The position numbers and the translations under genes are program-made. Below, one piece after another: positions 46,546-60,214 of a stretch of 64,000 bases of DNA. The stretch lies in the NCBI GenBank assembly GCA_032164295.1, contig JAJHTX010000006.1, forward strand, positions 1,550,001 to 1,614,000, given 5' to 3'. The stretch comes from Inonotus obliquus (Eukaryota; Basidiomycota; Agaricomycetes; Hymenochaetales; Hymenochaetaceae). Within the stretch, counting starts at the first letter, position 1; each line of letters opens with the position of its first letter. The notes beneath the pieces are model-generated. The model did no database searches and was not told where the DNA came from. It was given only the letters and a program-made list of their open reading frames with translations.

Positions 46546-49500
46546 TCAACCGCACCACTGTCTTGCATTCTGGAACATCCGGAACCAAGGACCCTCGCCA
46601 AGCCAACTCTGGGCCATTTCCGGAGGATGCCAGCTATTACTCTGCAACGCCGCGACACGTTCTGGATGAGGCATCAATGCCAAAATGCGACCATCTGGCG
46701 TTTGCACTCCAGTAATTCCGTTGATACTTCCGTTTGGATTGAGAGGGTACAGCTCGGTAGGTTTCCTATTCGAGTCAATGTATCGCACGGCCGTGAGGCC
46801 CTGACTGACGAAAGCCGTCTGTTGAACCTCAGAACCGAAAGAAACGCGTCCTTCTCCGTGTGCTACGGCTACTGGGAGCTTTGAGCCACCCATATCGCGG
46901 AAGAATACCGAGGAGGCAGTGGCCCTATTATCAATGATCTCCACCATCGAGGTCCTCCCTTCGAATCGGCCGCTCTTATTCGGCTTGAAACTAGGCCAGG
47001 TTTCAGCACCAGGGATAATTTGACGCAAGTGACTCAGGAATTGACATCCGTTACATACACCCAGGGTGAATGCATCATCGCGTTTGAAGAACTCCTCGAA
47101 CTCTCGTCTTGTATCTTCATGCATCAAAACGGAGTTAGCCCAACCGTTGCCCGCGCCAAGGACGTCACCGTACGAGAACCCTCCACAGGCAGCAATTCCT
47201 CGGAATTCGGCTAACTTAACGGATCCGTTGATAATATCAGACATATGAACGTCGACTGCGTCGAACCCTGCTGCAGTGAACGCCCACGCCATCTCGACAT
47301 GGCCATTCACGCCTTGCTCCCTCAAAATAGCTACTTTCGGTCGAGAAACAAACGTCGGCGTCGGCTCACATGCGAACGTCAGATCGTAGAACAGTCCGTT
47401 ATGGCTGTCATCCGAAATTAGACTGTACTCTTCCGCTGCCGCCGTCGGTTCATCTCGTATGCTTTGCATGCGATACGATGTTTCCGCCCAAATATTCTGA
47501 AGTTCAGCTCTCGTACTGAGGTAGTATGGAGACGCGTCCCGCAGAATGGTAAACGTCTGATTCTCGTCCCGATTTACAGATCCAATAGCGTGAATTGCTG
47601 ATCCAGGAAGACCAGCTTCTGCGAAGACATCCCACAGGGGTTGTACGTCCGAACGACGAACCTGCATAACTGCTCCCAGCTCTTCGTTGAATAATGCGGC
47701 TATCGGTTGTGCATGCCCTGGAATAGCGTCTAAATAGATGACCACGCCCACCCGGCCGGCGATGCACATTTCGGCTAGAGTAGTGAAGAGACCGCCGTCC
47801 GAGCGATCGTGATAAGCCAACACAATATCAGGATGCTTAGCTCGTACTAATTGACATCCAACTAGGAAGGCCCTCAAGATGGTTGGATCATCGACGTCTG
47901 GGGTTTCCGAGCCGATCTCTTTGAATACTTGGGCCAAAGCGGAACCACCTAGTCGCGTCTTACCAGCCGCAAGGTCAAAGAAAATCAGTACGGTCTCATC
48001 AATAATGTCGTTCCTCAGCTGGGGTGTCCAAGTTTTGTGTGTCGCGTTTACAGGAGCGAATGCCGTGATATTGAGTGACATAGGTCCGTTGACTTCAACC
48101 AGGCCTTCTTCATTCCTCCACTTCATCGACATTGACATAGAGTCCTTTCCCACAGGAATGCCAATGCCCAGGTCAGGACACAACTCCATTGCGATTGCAT
48201 ACACCGCTTCGTACAACCGTGATCCTTCGCCGGATTTTGACGCTGCACACATCCAGTTCGCGCTCAGTTTAACGCGGGAAAGTCCTTCAATAGATGCAGC
48301 AGTCAGATTTGTCAGGGACTCTGCCACAGCAAGCCTGGCCGAGGCGGCGGCATCAAGCAATGCTACCGGAGGCCGTTCGCCCATGGCCATAGCTTCACCA
48401 GTGCACACATCGAATCCATACGTGGTCCTTGTCACTGCGACGTCGGCAACAGGTACTTGCCATGGACCAACCATCTGGTCCCTCGAAACGAGACCTGTAA
48501 TACTTCGATCACCGATAGTGACAAGGAAGGACTTCGAACTAACTGAAGGTAGTCGAAGTACTCGCTCGACGGCGGCTGAAAATCTACTTGATGTTGCGGA
48601 CTCAGGAATGTATGTCGTCAAAGAAGCATCGAATGGAATTGCGGTCGGAGCCGGAGTGACGTCGGCTCTGGACATTCGAGGTGGCTTACCGAAGAGGGTG
48701 GACATTTTCAACTGAACCACGTCCGTTTTGAGGAGACGATCAGTGACGACTAAGTTCTGTTCCTCGGTAGCAACTCCAACGAATGAAAACGGGCATCTCT
48801 CTCTCGAGCAGATGGCTTCGAATTGCTTGTCCTGAATGGGTGAGATGGCCAACACGTAGCGCTCCTGCGACTCGTTGCACCAAATCTCCATAGGAGACAA
48901 AGATGAATCCGCAACTTGTACATCCCGTATCTCGAATCTGCCGCCTAGACCAGAATCATGCACAAGCTCCGGGAGTGCGTTCGATAATCCTCCCGCCCCG
49001 ACATCGTGGATTGACTGGATTGGATTGTTCGCTCCCAGATCAACGCATGCGTCAATAACTTGCTGACAGCGCCTTTGGATTTCCGCGTTATCTCTCTGGA
49101 CGGATGCGAAATCTAGATCTGCGGAGCTCGCCCCAGAAGCTTGACTGGAGGCCGCCCCTCCTCCTAGCCCAATCAACATTCCTGGACCTCCCAACACGAC
49201 AATTTTTGCACCAGAATCAATCTTTGTTTTCTTTACAAATGCCGGACGAACATTTCCCAGACCACCAGCGATCATGATGGGTTTGTGGAATCCCCTGATT
49301 TCCTTTTGGCCGGGACCTGCCGATGAGGGTACGCGTTCCGCGAAGGTTCGGAAGTATCCTGTCAATCCCGGTCTGCCAAACTCGTTGTTGAAAGCGCTAG
49401 CACCGAGGGGAGCCTCTAGCATGATCTCGAGTGCAGATGCGATGTGAGATGGGCGTCCGAAATCTGTCTCCCAGGGTTGCTCATAGCCTGGTATGAGTAG

Positions 49501-50586
49501 GTTGGATACGGCAAATCCGGCAAGGCCTGCTTTAGGCTTGGACCCCCGACCCACAGCACCTTCATCCCTAATCTCGCCTCCAGATCCAGTTGCTGCTCCA
49601 GGATAAGGGGAGACCGCTGTCGGATGATTATGCGTTTCGACTTTCACCAAAATCGGCATGTGTTCCTCTTGAGATGAATATATGCTTCCGTTGGCACAAA
49701 ACCGCGGGGCAGAAAACCCCTCGAAGACAGCAGCATTATCCGAGTAAGCGGAGATAGTATATGCACCGCTGACTTTTTCAGTATTTCGTATCATCTGGAA
49801 GAGAGACATTTCTTTCACATCACCGTCAATGGTCCAGGAAGCGTTGAAGATCTTGTGTCGACAATGTTCCGAGTTCACTTGTGCGAACATGAATAGCTCT
49901 GCTTCTGTCGGGTCCCGGTTGAGTGCTTCTTCGCCGGAGATGTAGGCGTTCACCAGGTACTGGATTTCGTCGGGACTGAGAGCAAGTCCGAGTTCTTGAT
50001 TTGCGGTTGACAGTGCATCAACAGCATCTTCCCGACGGCTAGAAAGATCGATAGTTCGCGATGGTCGTGGTTCCTGATGTTGGAAACATAGAGACTCGTC
50101 GGGAGGTGTGAGTTGAGCAACTTGTGTCATCCGATCGTAGATAAGATGCGAGAACGAGAGAAGCTGGTCTTCAGATATCTCTACGCCATCCTTCGTGCCA
50201 ATGCAATAGATAATTCCCCTTTCAATACGTTCTATGTGTTGTCCCAGGTTGCAAATACGAGCAATATCCGTCGCCTTGCTCGACCAAGGCGAAATAGAAC
50301 CAGGTCGGGGCAATACGTAAACCAAGTTCTTCGCTGAAAGTGCAAGGGCATCCCGAGTCCCAGGGAGCGCCAAATCATCTCCATAATCGAGCAGAGTATT
50401 CAACACTCCCCGTTGTTTCGAGTTCTCCTGATTAAAGAGTGTCTCGGACTCCGGGGAGACGCAGCTAACAAGATGGATGTAAACTGCATCGATCGTCTGT
50501 ACCAACTTGCAAATGCCCTGAACAGCAGCCAAGAGCGTTTGTCGTTTGCTTGGAGAGATGGCTGAGCTTCCTGGAAGTATGAGCAT
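46546..50586 (-). CDS. ADE6: phosphoribosylformylglycinamidine synthase
   Basis: The fourth step of de novo purine synthesis: it converts FGAR, ATP and glutamine to FGAM in the cytosol. A single uninterrupted frame of 1,346 residues gives the full eukaryotic-type fused enzyme. In order: N-terminal PurS-like domain (MLILPGSSAISPSKRQTLL), linker with FMFAQVNSEHCRHKIFNASW, FGAM-synthase halves (KVETHNHPTAVSPYPGAATGSGGEIRDEGAVGRG, IQSIHDVGAGGLSNALPEL and IPVGKDSMSM, written here as separate blocks), and a C-terminal class I glutamine amidotransferase with the nucleophile in GVCNGCQFLSHL and ALMPHPERV. Unlike its neighbours it has no intron in the coding region; a 47-bp intron (50599-50645) is likely in the 5' leader. 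Confidence 0.97.
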   Translation of the reverse strand: MLILPGSSAISPSKRQTLLAAVQGICKLVQTIDAVYIHLVSCVSPESETLFNQENSKQRGVLNTLLDYGDDLALPGTRDALALSAKNLVYVLPRPGSISPWSSKATDIARICNLGQHIERIERGIIYCIGTKDGVEISEDQLLSFSHLIYDRMTQVAQLTPPDESLCFQHQEPRPSRTIDLSSRREDAVDALSTANQELGLALSPDEIQYLVNAYISGEEALNRDPTEAELFMFAQVNSEHCRHKIFNASWTIDGDVKEMSLFQMIRNTEKVSGAYTISAYSDNAAVFEGFSAPRFCANGSIYSSQEEHMPILVKVETHNHPTAVSPYPGAATGSGGEIRDEGAVGRGSKPKAGLAGFAVSNLLIPGYEQPWETDFGRPSHIASALEIMLEAPLGASAFNNEFGRPGLTGYFRTFAERVPSSAGPGQKEIRGFHKPIMIAGGLGNVRPAFVKKTKIDSGAKIVVLGGPGMLIGLGGGAASSQASGASSADLDFASVQRDNAEIQRRCQQVIDACVDLGANNPIQSIHDVGAGGLSNALPELVHDSGLGGRFEIRDVQVADSSLSPMEIWCNESQERYVLAISPIQDKQFEAICSRERCPFSFVGVATEEQNLVVTDRLLKTDVVQLKMSTLFGKPPRMSRADVTPAPTAIPFDASLTTYIPESATSSRFSAAVERVLRLPSVSSKSFLVTIGDRSITGLVSRDQMVGPWQVPVADVAVTRTTYGFDVCTGEAMAMGERPPVALLDAAASARLAVAESLTNLTAASIEGLSRVKLSANWMCAASKSGEGSRLYEAVYAIAMELCPDLGIGIPVGKDSMSMSMKWRNEEGLVEVNGPMSLNITAFAPVNATHKTWTPQLRNDIIDETVLIFFDLAAGKTRLGGSALAQVFKEIGSETPDVDDPTILRAFLVGCQLVRAKHPDIVLAYHDRSDGGLFTTLAEMCIAGRVGVVIYLDAIPGHAQPIAALFNEELGAVMQVRRSDVQPLWDVFAEAGLPGSAIHAIGSVNRDENQTFTILRDASPYYLSTRAELQNIWAETSYRMQSIRDEPTAAAEEYSLISDDSHNGLFYDLTFACEPTPTFVSRPKVAILREQGVNGHVEMAWAFTAAGFDAVDVHMSDIINGSVKLAEFRGIAACGGFSYGDVLGAGNGWANSVLMHEDTRREFEEFFKRDDAFTLGVCNGCQFLSHLRQIIPGAETWPSFKPNKSGRFEGRTSMVEIIDNRATASSVFFRDMGGSKLPVAVAHGEGRVSFGSEVQQTAFVSQGLTAVRYIDSNRKPTELYPLNPNGSINGITGVQTPDGRILALMPHPERVAALQSNSWHPPEMAQSWLGEGPWFRMFQNARQWCG

Positions 50587-51031
50587 GACTTCAAGCGCCT
50601 ATGAAACATCAGGGAAGTTAGACACATCAAATAAGCATCGCGTACCTCTAGTAGTTTTTGGTCCGTCTACCAAATGGTATGCACCGTAACTTTTTAGCCT
50701 GAGTACAGTTCACGTAGCCTCGGGGATACTTAAAATCGACTTCTGCGCCGCTAACCGACAAGAAGAGCGCTGATACGAAACCAACGTTTGACCTGTATTC
50801 AACAACGACGTGGTGGACAGTACGACAAACAACTATGTAGTGTATGCGCACGGGACTTTGAGCTAAAATTCGCACAGCCACTTGTAATTTTTAGCGAGAT
50901 TCATAACACAGCGAATGACATTTGTTAAAGATAAATGTACCGTATTTCGTACGGCAACAGCAAAAATGGCAAACATCACAATCAACACAGCGTACAAAGA
51001 GGAAATCCAGGGTCAGGAATGAGAGCGTCCA
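50587..51031. promoter_or_regulatory. ADE6 leader and promoter region
   Basis: Between the RBR-ligase stop and the ADE6 start, both on the minus strand. A GTACGC donor (50640-50645) and a TAG acceptor (50599-50601) mark a probable 47-bp leader intron. No ATG lies in the proposed upstream exon, so it is untranslated. Confidence 0.5.
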
Positions 51032-53105
51032 TTCAGAAACCTTCGACAGTTACATTCCATTTCCATCTACCTTCTAAGAAGCCTATGGCAGCATCCTCTA
51101 ACATGATATCGTTGCGTTTGTGTACGTACACCTACACAAAAATGTGAGGGTGTGAATCAAGGAAGACATACACGCACGCACCGTCTTGTCAGTTATCCTT
51201 TGTCTCAGAGTTGGAATGTTCTCGGCATCAATAGGGGATTCTAAGAGTTCTGAGAGCTCCTCGACGGCCTGTTCAAGATCTCTGCGAAGCGCTAAAGTAA
51301 GGGCTCGCATAAAGATGATAACTATCATTTACCTTTGATTATCCTCATATAGCTCCTTCTGGTTCCCTTTCTCAAGATAATAAGCCATAGCATACGTCCA
51401 CTTCAATGTCATCCGACATCTGAAGACCTCATCCACAGCCTTCTTCGCGAACTGGACTTCGATCCAGGTCAGGTTAGAAGTAATCTGCATCTCCTCCATC
51501 TTCTTCTCGGTCTTCGCGTATAGGTCAACGGAGAGTTTTGCTGATTGTTCATGGTTTGCCCAGCGGTTGTAATACTATGTAACGCTCACATTAGAGACAG
51601 GTTCATAAAGGAGTAAGAAACGCGTACGTGAAGATATCGCTCCAGTGAAGCTCGACTTTTAGCCTGAGCATCACGTGCCTCGACCCCAGACGATTCGTCA
51701 TATCGATTGCAGTTGTACCACGAAGTTCCGTGTTCGGACCACGGCCCTATAACACGTTTTTAAGTTGCTGTTCGATACAGACCCGAGAGTATACGCACCC
51801 ATGCAAACCCAGCAGAACTCGTACTTGCATTTCTTGCAGGTCATGTGGCTAGAGAAATGCCTAAGTTAACTATAAAACTCCATGAATAGACCTAAACGCA
51901 CTTGCAACCGCCGTTCTTTTCAATCGTGCTCTGACACTTGCTGCATTCCTTTGTATTGCTCTTTATCCAGTTAGCTGTCTCACTATCATCCTGACACTTC
52001 TTAAGCCAGAGTCTTGCGACAGCACAGATGACAGGTCGGTGGTCGGCATCGATGTTACATCCGAAGCAGAATATATGGTTGCCCGAAGTACCGCATTGTA
52101 CAGTCGGAACGATAGTCGTAAGAGCAGATTTGCCTGCCGCTGCTGGACAAGATACGGTATAGGTGCATCCAGGATAAGGACAGAATTTGAGATTCTTGTT
52201 GCAGCTAACGTAGTGGCGCACAATTAACTCCTGATGGCGCCTGATGGTGTCATCATCACCAGATAGAGCAGTATGCACGAATGAGTCTGGAGCAATCAAG
52301 GAGCACTCCGAAGCCATACAGCGAATGCTAATCTCCCCTTCTTCTCGTATCTTGCTTCGTATGAAGGAGGACCAGCAGTCCATGCAGTATTTATGGTCGC
52401 AAGAAAGACCGCTCATCTCCAACTGCTCATCGTCAAAGCAAATCTGGCACACTGTAGAATCTGGCTGGGAGGAAGGTTCAGAGGTCGCTTTCGATCGAGT
52501 AGCTGACTCAGCTGTAGAACGTCGGGTGGTGCGCTTGTTCGCCACAGCTGAAGACTTTGAACGTAAGCTAGCCAAACGACCCGCGGGTGGTGATGCAGGT
52601 GAAGGTGGAGGAGGTAGGGATATGCCGGATTTTACACTGACTTCCGTCGGGGCATCCATGTACTTTTCGATTAACCGCTCCTTGTTCCACTCCATATGTC
52701 GTAAGAGCAAGGAAGCAATGTCTCCCTAGAAAACGATCCAAGCAACAACGCATGGGCATCTGCACACCAGATAGAGAAAAGGATGACTCACAGACACGCC
52801 GAAGATGCTGCTAATGTGTTCTACATCCTTGCGGATAAGCGCCTCTACCGCCTCTTGTCGTATTGTTTCAAATTCCACTTCACACGCTTTGCGTTTGCCA
52901 GACGAAGCTAAACCATCCCTCTGCATCTCAATTTCCATCTCATCCTCTGAGATCGCCGAGTCTGACCTTGTCAGTACGATACACTGTATGAGTGCGTGAG
53001 TGGTTACTTACCATCGTCTCGTGAATCTACGTCGTCATCGTCGTCCATATCCATGCCATCGTAGTACTCGTTATCGTCATCAGAGAACTCATAGTCGGAC
53101 GACAT
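51032..53105 (-). CDS. Ariadne-type RBR E3 ubiquitin ligase
   Basis: A RING-between-RING ligase that accepts ubiquitin on a cysteine in RING2 before passing it to substrate. It starts with an acidic tract, [25 protein letters not shown], as in Ariadne-1. A UBA-like helical region follows ([32 protein letters not shown]), then RING1 ([20 protein letters not shown]), IBR ([14 protein letters not shown]) and RING2 ([20 protein letters not shown]), where GGC-HM holds the catalytic cysteine and is split by an intron, then [16 protein letters not shown]. The C-terminal Ariadne domain is helical ([32 protein letters not shown]) and ends at 51032. The domain order is that of the ARI1/HHARI family. 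It diverges from KRS1. Confidence 0.9.
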
Positions 53106-53382
53106 GACTGAAGCGCCCGCGATTGTGTGAGGGCTAAGGGTGGTATTGGAGGGGAGGCGTGAAACTGGAGGCAGACGAGAGTACGCTACAATGGTGGTAG
53201 GGCTTATATAAAACACACCGTGAGATGGTTTGCCGGCACGAGTCAATCCAGGCCCAAATCGGGAAGAGGCGCAAAACTTAATTTGCATGCACCCACTCCT
53301 TCGAGTCACTCGCACTCGAGCGTCCTTACTTTCCCATCTACGTCTATCAAATACTTCGCGCTTACAATACAGACTCCAATCG

Positions 53383-55598
<2,216 letters not shown>

Positions 55599-56149
55599 AG
55601 TTGTACGGCTATTGAGTGAGGGGCGGTTGTTGCCACGTAGAATCCGAATTTTAGTAATATCAGTAGATCTTTCCACTACGACTGACGCTACCGTTGTGAG
55701 TTTTGCAATCCTTTGAGAAGAGAAAATGCCAAGTTAATGGGTATGAATCGCATCGGCTGTAGAAACAGAAGCCGGTTGATTAGGATTATCCAGGATATCG
55801 GCCTCCGCATCAAAGGCCACTTTGAGCAAATAGATTGATATTCCATAATAAGTTCGATATTCCATTCCATTTTCGATTAGGCGAATCCCCTATAGAACGA
55901 GTAAATACCAAATTAGGCAAAACTTTAAAGTCCGACATTCCTGTCGCATGTCACACTCGGTCGGATTCCCAGCCCTTTCCGCTTACAGCACCCGTCCAGT
56001 CGCCAGTCGCGGGCTCTTCTCTGTCCCCTCACACGTCCAACGCGGTGTATCCTCCCTACCAGCTGCGTCCATAGCTGGCGCAGCCCTGTCGCTCTTTCTC
56101 TCCTACCTACCTTCATCATTGATAACGCAGCCAGCGTCAGCGTCCTCAG
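55599..56149. promoter_or_regulatory. upstream region of the GT2 gene
   Basis: A spacer between two rightward genes. It contains a pyrimidine-rich stretch (about 55970-56110) as in many fungal promoters, and a 79-codon reading frame (55948-56187) that overlaps the proposed GT2 start in another frame. No RNA gene was seen. Confidence 0.4.
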
Positions 56150-57852
56150 ATGCTCTATCTGACATCCGACAAGTTTCTTGTCTGTAAGTCTGTTCTTTTG
56201 TTGTTCGCTATTCTTAACAGACTAAAACTCGACCAGTTATTCCACTTGGGATTATTGGGTGTGTAGCGTCCCTCCCCGAAGCGTTTCTTTCTTGGCTATT
56301 CGACATTTCGAGATGGCGAATGTCGTGTTAACTTTGACGATGGCGTCGTGGTGTCATGGAACTATATCTGACTGACTTTCATCGTTAGATTCTATCGATA
56401 CCTCTGGTACCTCATTCGTCTTCTAGCAGCATGGGTGTACAGACCAGTACCGCTCCCTGAAAACCCGACTTACGTCGCCCCCGAGGACGTCACAATCATT
56501 GTTCCGACAATCGATGCTGGTGAGGAATTCAGGGAGGCCGCTCACTCATGGCTCGTCGGAAATCCCAAAGAAATCATCATCATTACGGAAGAGAAAATGC
56601 GAGGCCCTCTGCAAGAGTTGGCTGACTCCGTCGACCCAGAACGGATACGTGTTCTGACAGTTCCGTTCGCAAATAAACGGCTGCAGATGGTACATGGGAT
56701 CAAGAACACCACTACGGACATCATTGTATTCGCTGACGATGATGCTATCTGGCCTCCCACTCTTCTTCCGTATGTCCTGGCTTGCTTCGAAGACCAAAAA
56801 GTGGGAGGAGTGGGAACGTCTCAGCGTGTCAAAGCCTGCGGGGATAACATGACTGTTTGGGAAGTCTTGGCTGCTTTCCGTCTTAGCATTCGTAATATCG
56901 AAATCTCGGCATCAACACATATTGACGGGGGAGTTTGTTGTCTGTCGGGCCGAACCGCAGCATATCGGACAATCATCCTCAAAGATCCAGATTTCTTACA
57001 TGGTTTCACCCATGACTTTTGGCTGGGGAAATACCAACTCAACTCAGGTGACGACAAATACCTGACGAGATGGATGGTTAGCCATGGTTGGACCACGTAT
57101 ATCCAATGCTGCAAGGAAGCCGAGATTCTCAGTACAATGAAGCCGAATTGGCGTTTCTTGAAGCAGGTACTACGTTGGACTCGTAACACTTGGCGCAGTG
57201 ATTTTCGGTCCCTATTCACCGAGAGGCACATTTGGACGGCACATCCTTACGTTGCCTATACGATGGTAAGGATGTGGTATTGCTTATTTATTAGCTAGCA
57301 ACTGACCTGAAAACTACGTAGGTGGATAAGATATTCAATCCATTCACCCTGCTTGTAGGACCTTGTCTCGTTGCCGTTGTCGTCTGGAAGAGTACGAAAC
57401 CGGTGGACGAAGGAGGTTATCATTTGCCATGGTGGTATGTTTTCTACAAACAGTACCAGATTGGTATGCTCAAATCTCGACCAGGAATGTTATTGTCTGC
57501 TACATCGTGTGGCTTTCGGCAACACGAACATTGAAGCTCATGCCGCATTTGTGGTATCAGCCGAAACATATCATCTACGTCCCAGCATTTATTCTGTTCG
57601 GTTATTACTTTGCAGTGATGAAGGTATATGCCGCTTTGACATTACACGAGGTAAGCTGCTCAATCAGCTCAGCCTGTCTGTGCTGACGCAAGTCCATTTC
57701 CTCAGACTGGATGGGGTACTCGGGCTGGTATTGGCGACCCAACCGCTGCTACGGCTGCGGCTGCGGCTAAGGATCCAAATGTTTCTGACGAGAAGTCACA
57801 AGCGAGGCAGCAGCCTTATCCTTATCGAGGTGCCCAAGGCATTGCGCGATAG
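56150..57852 (+). CDS. family 2 glycosyltransferase, Cps1/hyaluronan-synthase-like
   Basis: A membrane glycosyltransferase of the type that makes and extrudes a linear polysaccharide at the plasma membrane; the relative in Cryptococcus (Cps1) makes hyaluronan. The first exons give a transmembrane helix (MLYLTSDKFLVFIPLGIIG, then FYRYLWYLIRLLAAWVY). The GT-A domain follows: VTIIVPTIDAGEEF, DIIVFADDDAIWPPTLLPY with the metal-binding DDD, VGGVGTSQRVKACG, GDDKYLTRWMVSHGW and the acceptor motif QVLRWTRNTWRSDF. Several C-terminal membrane segments follow (FNPFTLLVGPCLVAVVVW, YVPAFILFGYYFAVMKVY). The tail is Ala- and Gln-rich and ends YRGAQGIAR. The sugar product cannot be told from sequence. Confidence 0.85.
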
Positions 57853-58307
57853 GTGTATCTGGCTAGGTGCTTCGCCATACTGTCTCTTGACAAATTTTCA
57901 TGACCAAACACGCCCATCTGTGCTAGTCATTCACGACTTTCTTGACCGCTTAATTTTCGCTGCTGTATCCGCACATTTCTGGATTCCCCCTGACATCTAT
58001 CGACTAGCATCTTTAGGACTCACGACGTAGTAATAGTAGTGGACCCCCGCAACCTCTGGACTATATCCGCTTTTTTTCGCTGTTAATTGTTGTTCTTCGT
58101 TTCAATGCATTCTTATCTACGCTACCCTCCGATCTTTTATTCCATTCTTTTTCCTGCACTTCAATGAACGCTTAACTGCTGTCTTCCTTTGATTAGTCAT
58201 TAGGTTTCCCCCATCTTGCTGTAAAACCCGCGAAGTAGAGACTTTAATGGCACGATTCCATTCGCCTATACCATGCAAAAAACAGAAGGGTCTGTGTGAT
58301 ATTGCTC
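57853..58307. other. convergent intergenic spacer
   Basis: 3' flank between the GT2 gene and USE1, AT-rich with no recognisable gene. A rightward frame continues past the GT2 stop in another register and is not supported. Confidence 0.45.
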
Positions 58308-59434
58308 CTATGTGATCCGTATAATTAGGAAGGTCAAAAAGAACGCAATGATAACCACGAGTATAGCCATGAGAGTAAAACACGTCGTTCCCCCACTCTT
58401 GACGGAATGATCTCGCAATCGAACACGTTCCTTGGCAACTTCATCATAGTTGCGCTCCATCTTCTCCTGCGTCGCTTTAACAACGCCTTCATCTTTTGCC
58501 AAGGCTTCACTGAATTGTTCAGCATTTCGTCGGAGTTGGGTGGCCATTTGGGCAAGTTGACTGGAAAGGTCTTCGTGTAAAGCAGTTGACGTCTGAAGAG
58601 ATGCCGGGATGTTGTTTGTCCCACGTGTACTTTCGCCGAATAGTGCTGTGGAAGAGGGAATTGTAGGTGGGAGAAGAGCGACAGTAGGATTGCCAAGGCG
58701 ATTGGGTGTTGTACTGTGTGGAATGGAATCGTGTTCTTCTTCGTTCTCGGAGATCGACTGAGGTTCGGCAGGTAATATCGGTGGAACATTCAGTTGCCCT
58801 CTCATCTCAGTTCCATTCAGGGGGATGAGTGTTTCATCAACGGAGTGATTTGGAACCTCTTCGTCAATGGAATGGATTTTTTCCATAGGAATGGAAGGCC
58901 GTGGTATTTTAGGTAAGATTGGGTTGGGTTTACGCGCTCGGGGCTTCAAATCCTGTAGACGCTCAATTCAGAGAAGCTTAGAGTGGTGGAGAGGATTGAC
59001 TATTCGAACCTCGTTGACCTCAGCTAATTCGTGTTCAAGATGGTCGAGAAGCGCTTTAGCATCTTCATGGAATTGCTGTCCCGACATCCTTTCAAAACAC
59101 AGTCAGCTCATGGAGACATTACAAATATGCAGGTACTCACGACCTACGATCCCCCAATCCATAGTCATAATCCGACGGCTTTAGATTTTGGAGCACACCG
59201 CGACAGTGACTAATTCCCTATAGCATCCAGCCATCCATCAGCTCATAAAAGGGAAGATCGAGTGGAAATGCGCACAGTAAGTATAGATTGCGACTTCAAC
59301 CATTTATTATTTCGATCCTTTGAGGTACATCTTGTCCAGTCTTCCTCCTCATAGGACCGCTCGAGTAGATTGAGCGTTTTCTGGAGGTTTATTACTTCGT
59401 GGCGGATTTGGTCTCTTGTCATGGAAGGCATCAT
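58308..59434 (-). CDS. USE1: ER SNARE Use1
   Basis: A tail-anchored Q-SNARE of the ER that works with Sec20, Ufe1 and Sec22 to fuse COPI vesicles returning from the Golgi. Small 5' exons encode MTRDQIRHEVINLQKTLNLLERSYEEEDW, VLQNLKPSDYDYGLGDR and MSGQQFHEDAKALLDHLEHEL. The last exon has a disordered linker, the SNARE helix LSSQLAQMATQLRRNAEQFSEAL, then KMERNYDEVAKERVRLRDHS, and a C-terminal membrane anchor (MAILVVIIAFFLTFLIIRIT) that ends the protein at 58308. The KERVRLRDHS block before the anchor is typical of Use1. Its promoter is shared with DAD4. Confidence 0.88.
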
Positions 59435-59543
59435 GAAGGCCCAAAAAAACTCTTGAGTGTGCACAAGTCCGGAGGTTGAGAGCTGGTCAAACTTGACTTG
59501 TGTGCGCAAAGGAAAGGTCACGGTGTCAACGTGTCGTAACGAG

Positions 59544-59549
59544 CACGTG
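59544..59549. promoter_or_regulatory. CACGTG palindrome in the USE1/DAD4 promoter
   Basis: CACGTG within CGAGCACGTGCACG, between the USE1 start (59434) and the DAD4 start (59661). It is the fourth divergent promoter here with this hexamer. Confidence 0.5.
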
Positions 59550-59660
59550 CACGCGTTGCCAGTTCTGGTGGCGCAACCGTGAAGCGACGACCGCGACCAG
59601 TCTCTGTTTGTCTAAACCATTTCGTAGCCTTTGAACGCTTTGCCTGCCCCGTTTGCGCCC

Positions 59661-59991
59661 ATGGAGAATCCCCACGCAGAACGTCAAGCAGTCTTATTGG
59701 AACGAATACTCAAGAACTCGGTACGCAACCCTTATCCTTTCATCCTGAAATAATCCACTTATTCACTGCATAACAGGAGAAATGTATCGAGGTCATCTCT
59801 GAACTCAATCACTGCTTAGAGGTCTGCCTTGCTCCTGCTTCCTGCTCCTCCTTGTGGTGATAATGAACGCTCCATGATAGGAAATCACGCGAGCGAATCG
59901 AGACGTACGAACGGCTGCGAGTCTCGTCGATAAATACCGCAAGAACGTACAATATAACCTCAAAGCTACTCAATCTCAGACAGATCCATAG
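59661..59991 (+). CDS. DAD4: DASH (Dam1) complex subunit Dad4
   Basis: A tiny subunit of the fungus-specific DASH ring that couples kinetochores to microtubules. Three exons (59661-59720, 59777-59821, 59881-59991) join to 71 residues, the usual Dad4 length. The N-terminus MENPHAERQAVLLERILKN matches the conserved Dad4 start, and the C-terminus VDKYRKNVQYNLKATQ matches the conserved end; the whole is helical. All junctions are in frame with GT..AG ends. It is easily missed by gene callers because no exon exceeds 111 bp. Confidence 0.9.
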
Positions 59992-60214
59992 CTATTTTGA
60001 GCTGAACCTTATTTTTCTCGGTGAGTTTGAGAAAACAAGTCTGCACAATAGTAATACTGAGACACGTTTGGTAGTTTGTTCGATGTTCTCTTTCACATCC
60101 ATTTATTAGCGTCTTGACCAAACATATCATTATCAAACCCGATGTAACGTAGGCCGACAAAAACTAGCTAAAGTTATGTACTTCTTGGAGGACCATTAAA
60201 GCGCGATTGTCGTA

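Noticed and set aside
47879..48715. 278-codon plus-strand frame inside ADE6
   Set aside because: It lies entirely antisense to the strongly conserved ADE6 coding region and has no domain; it is a shadow of codon usage on the other strand.
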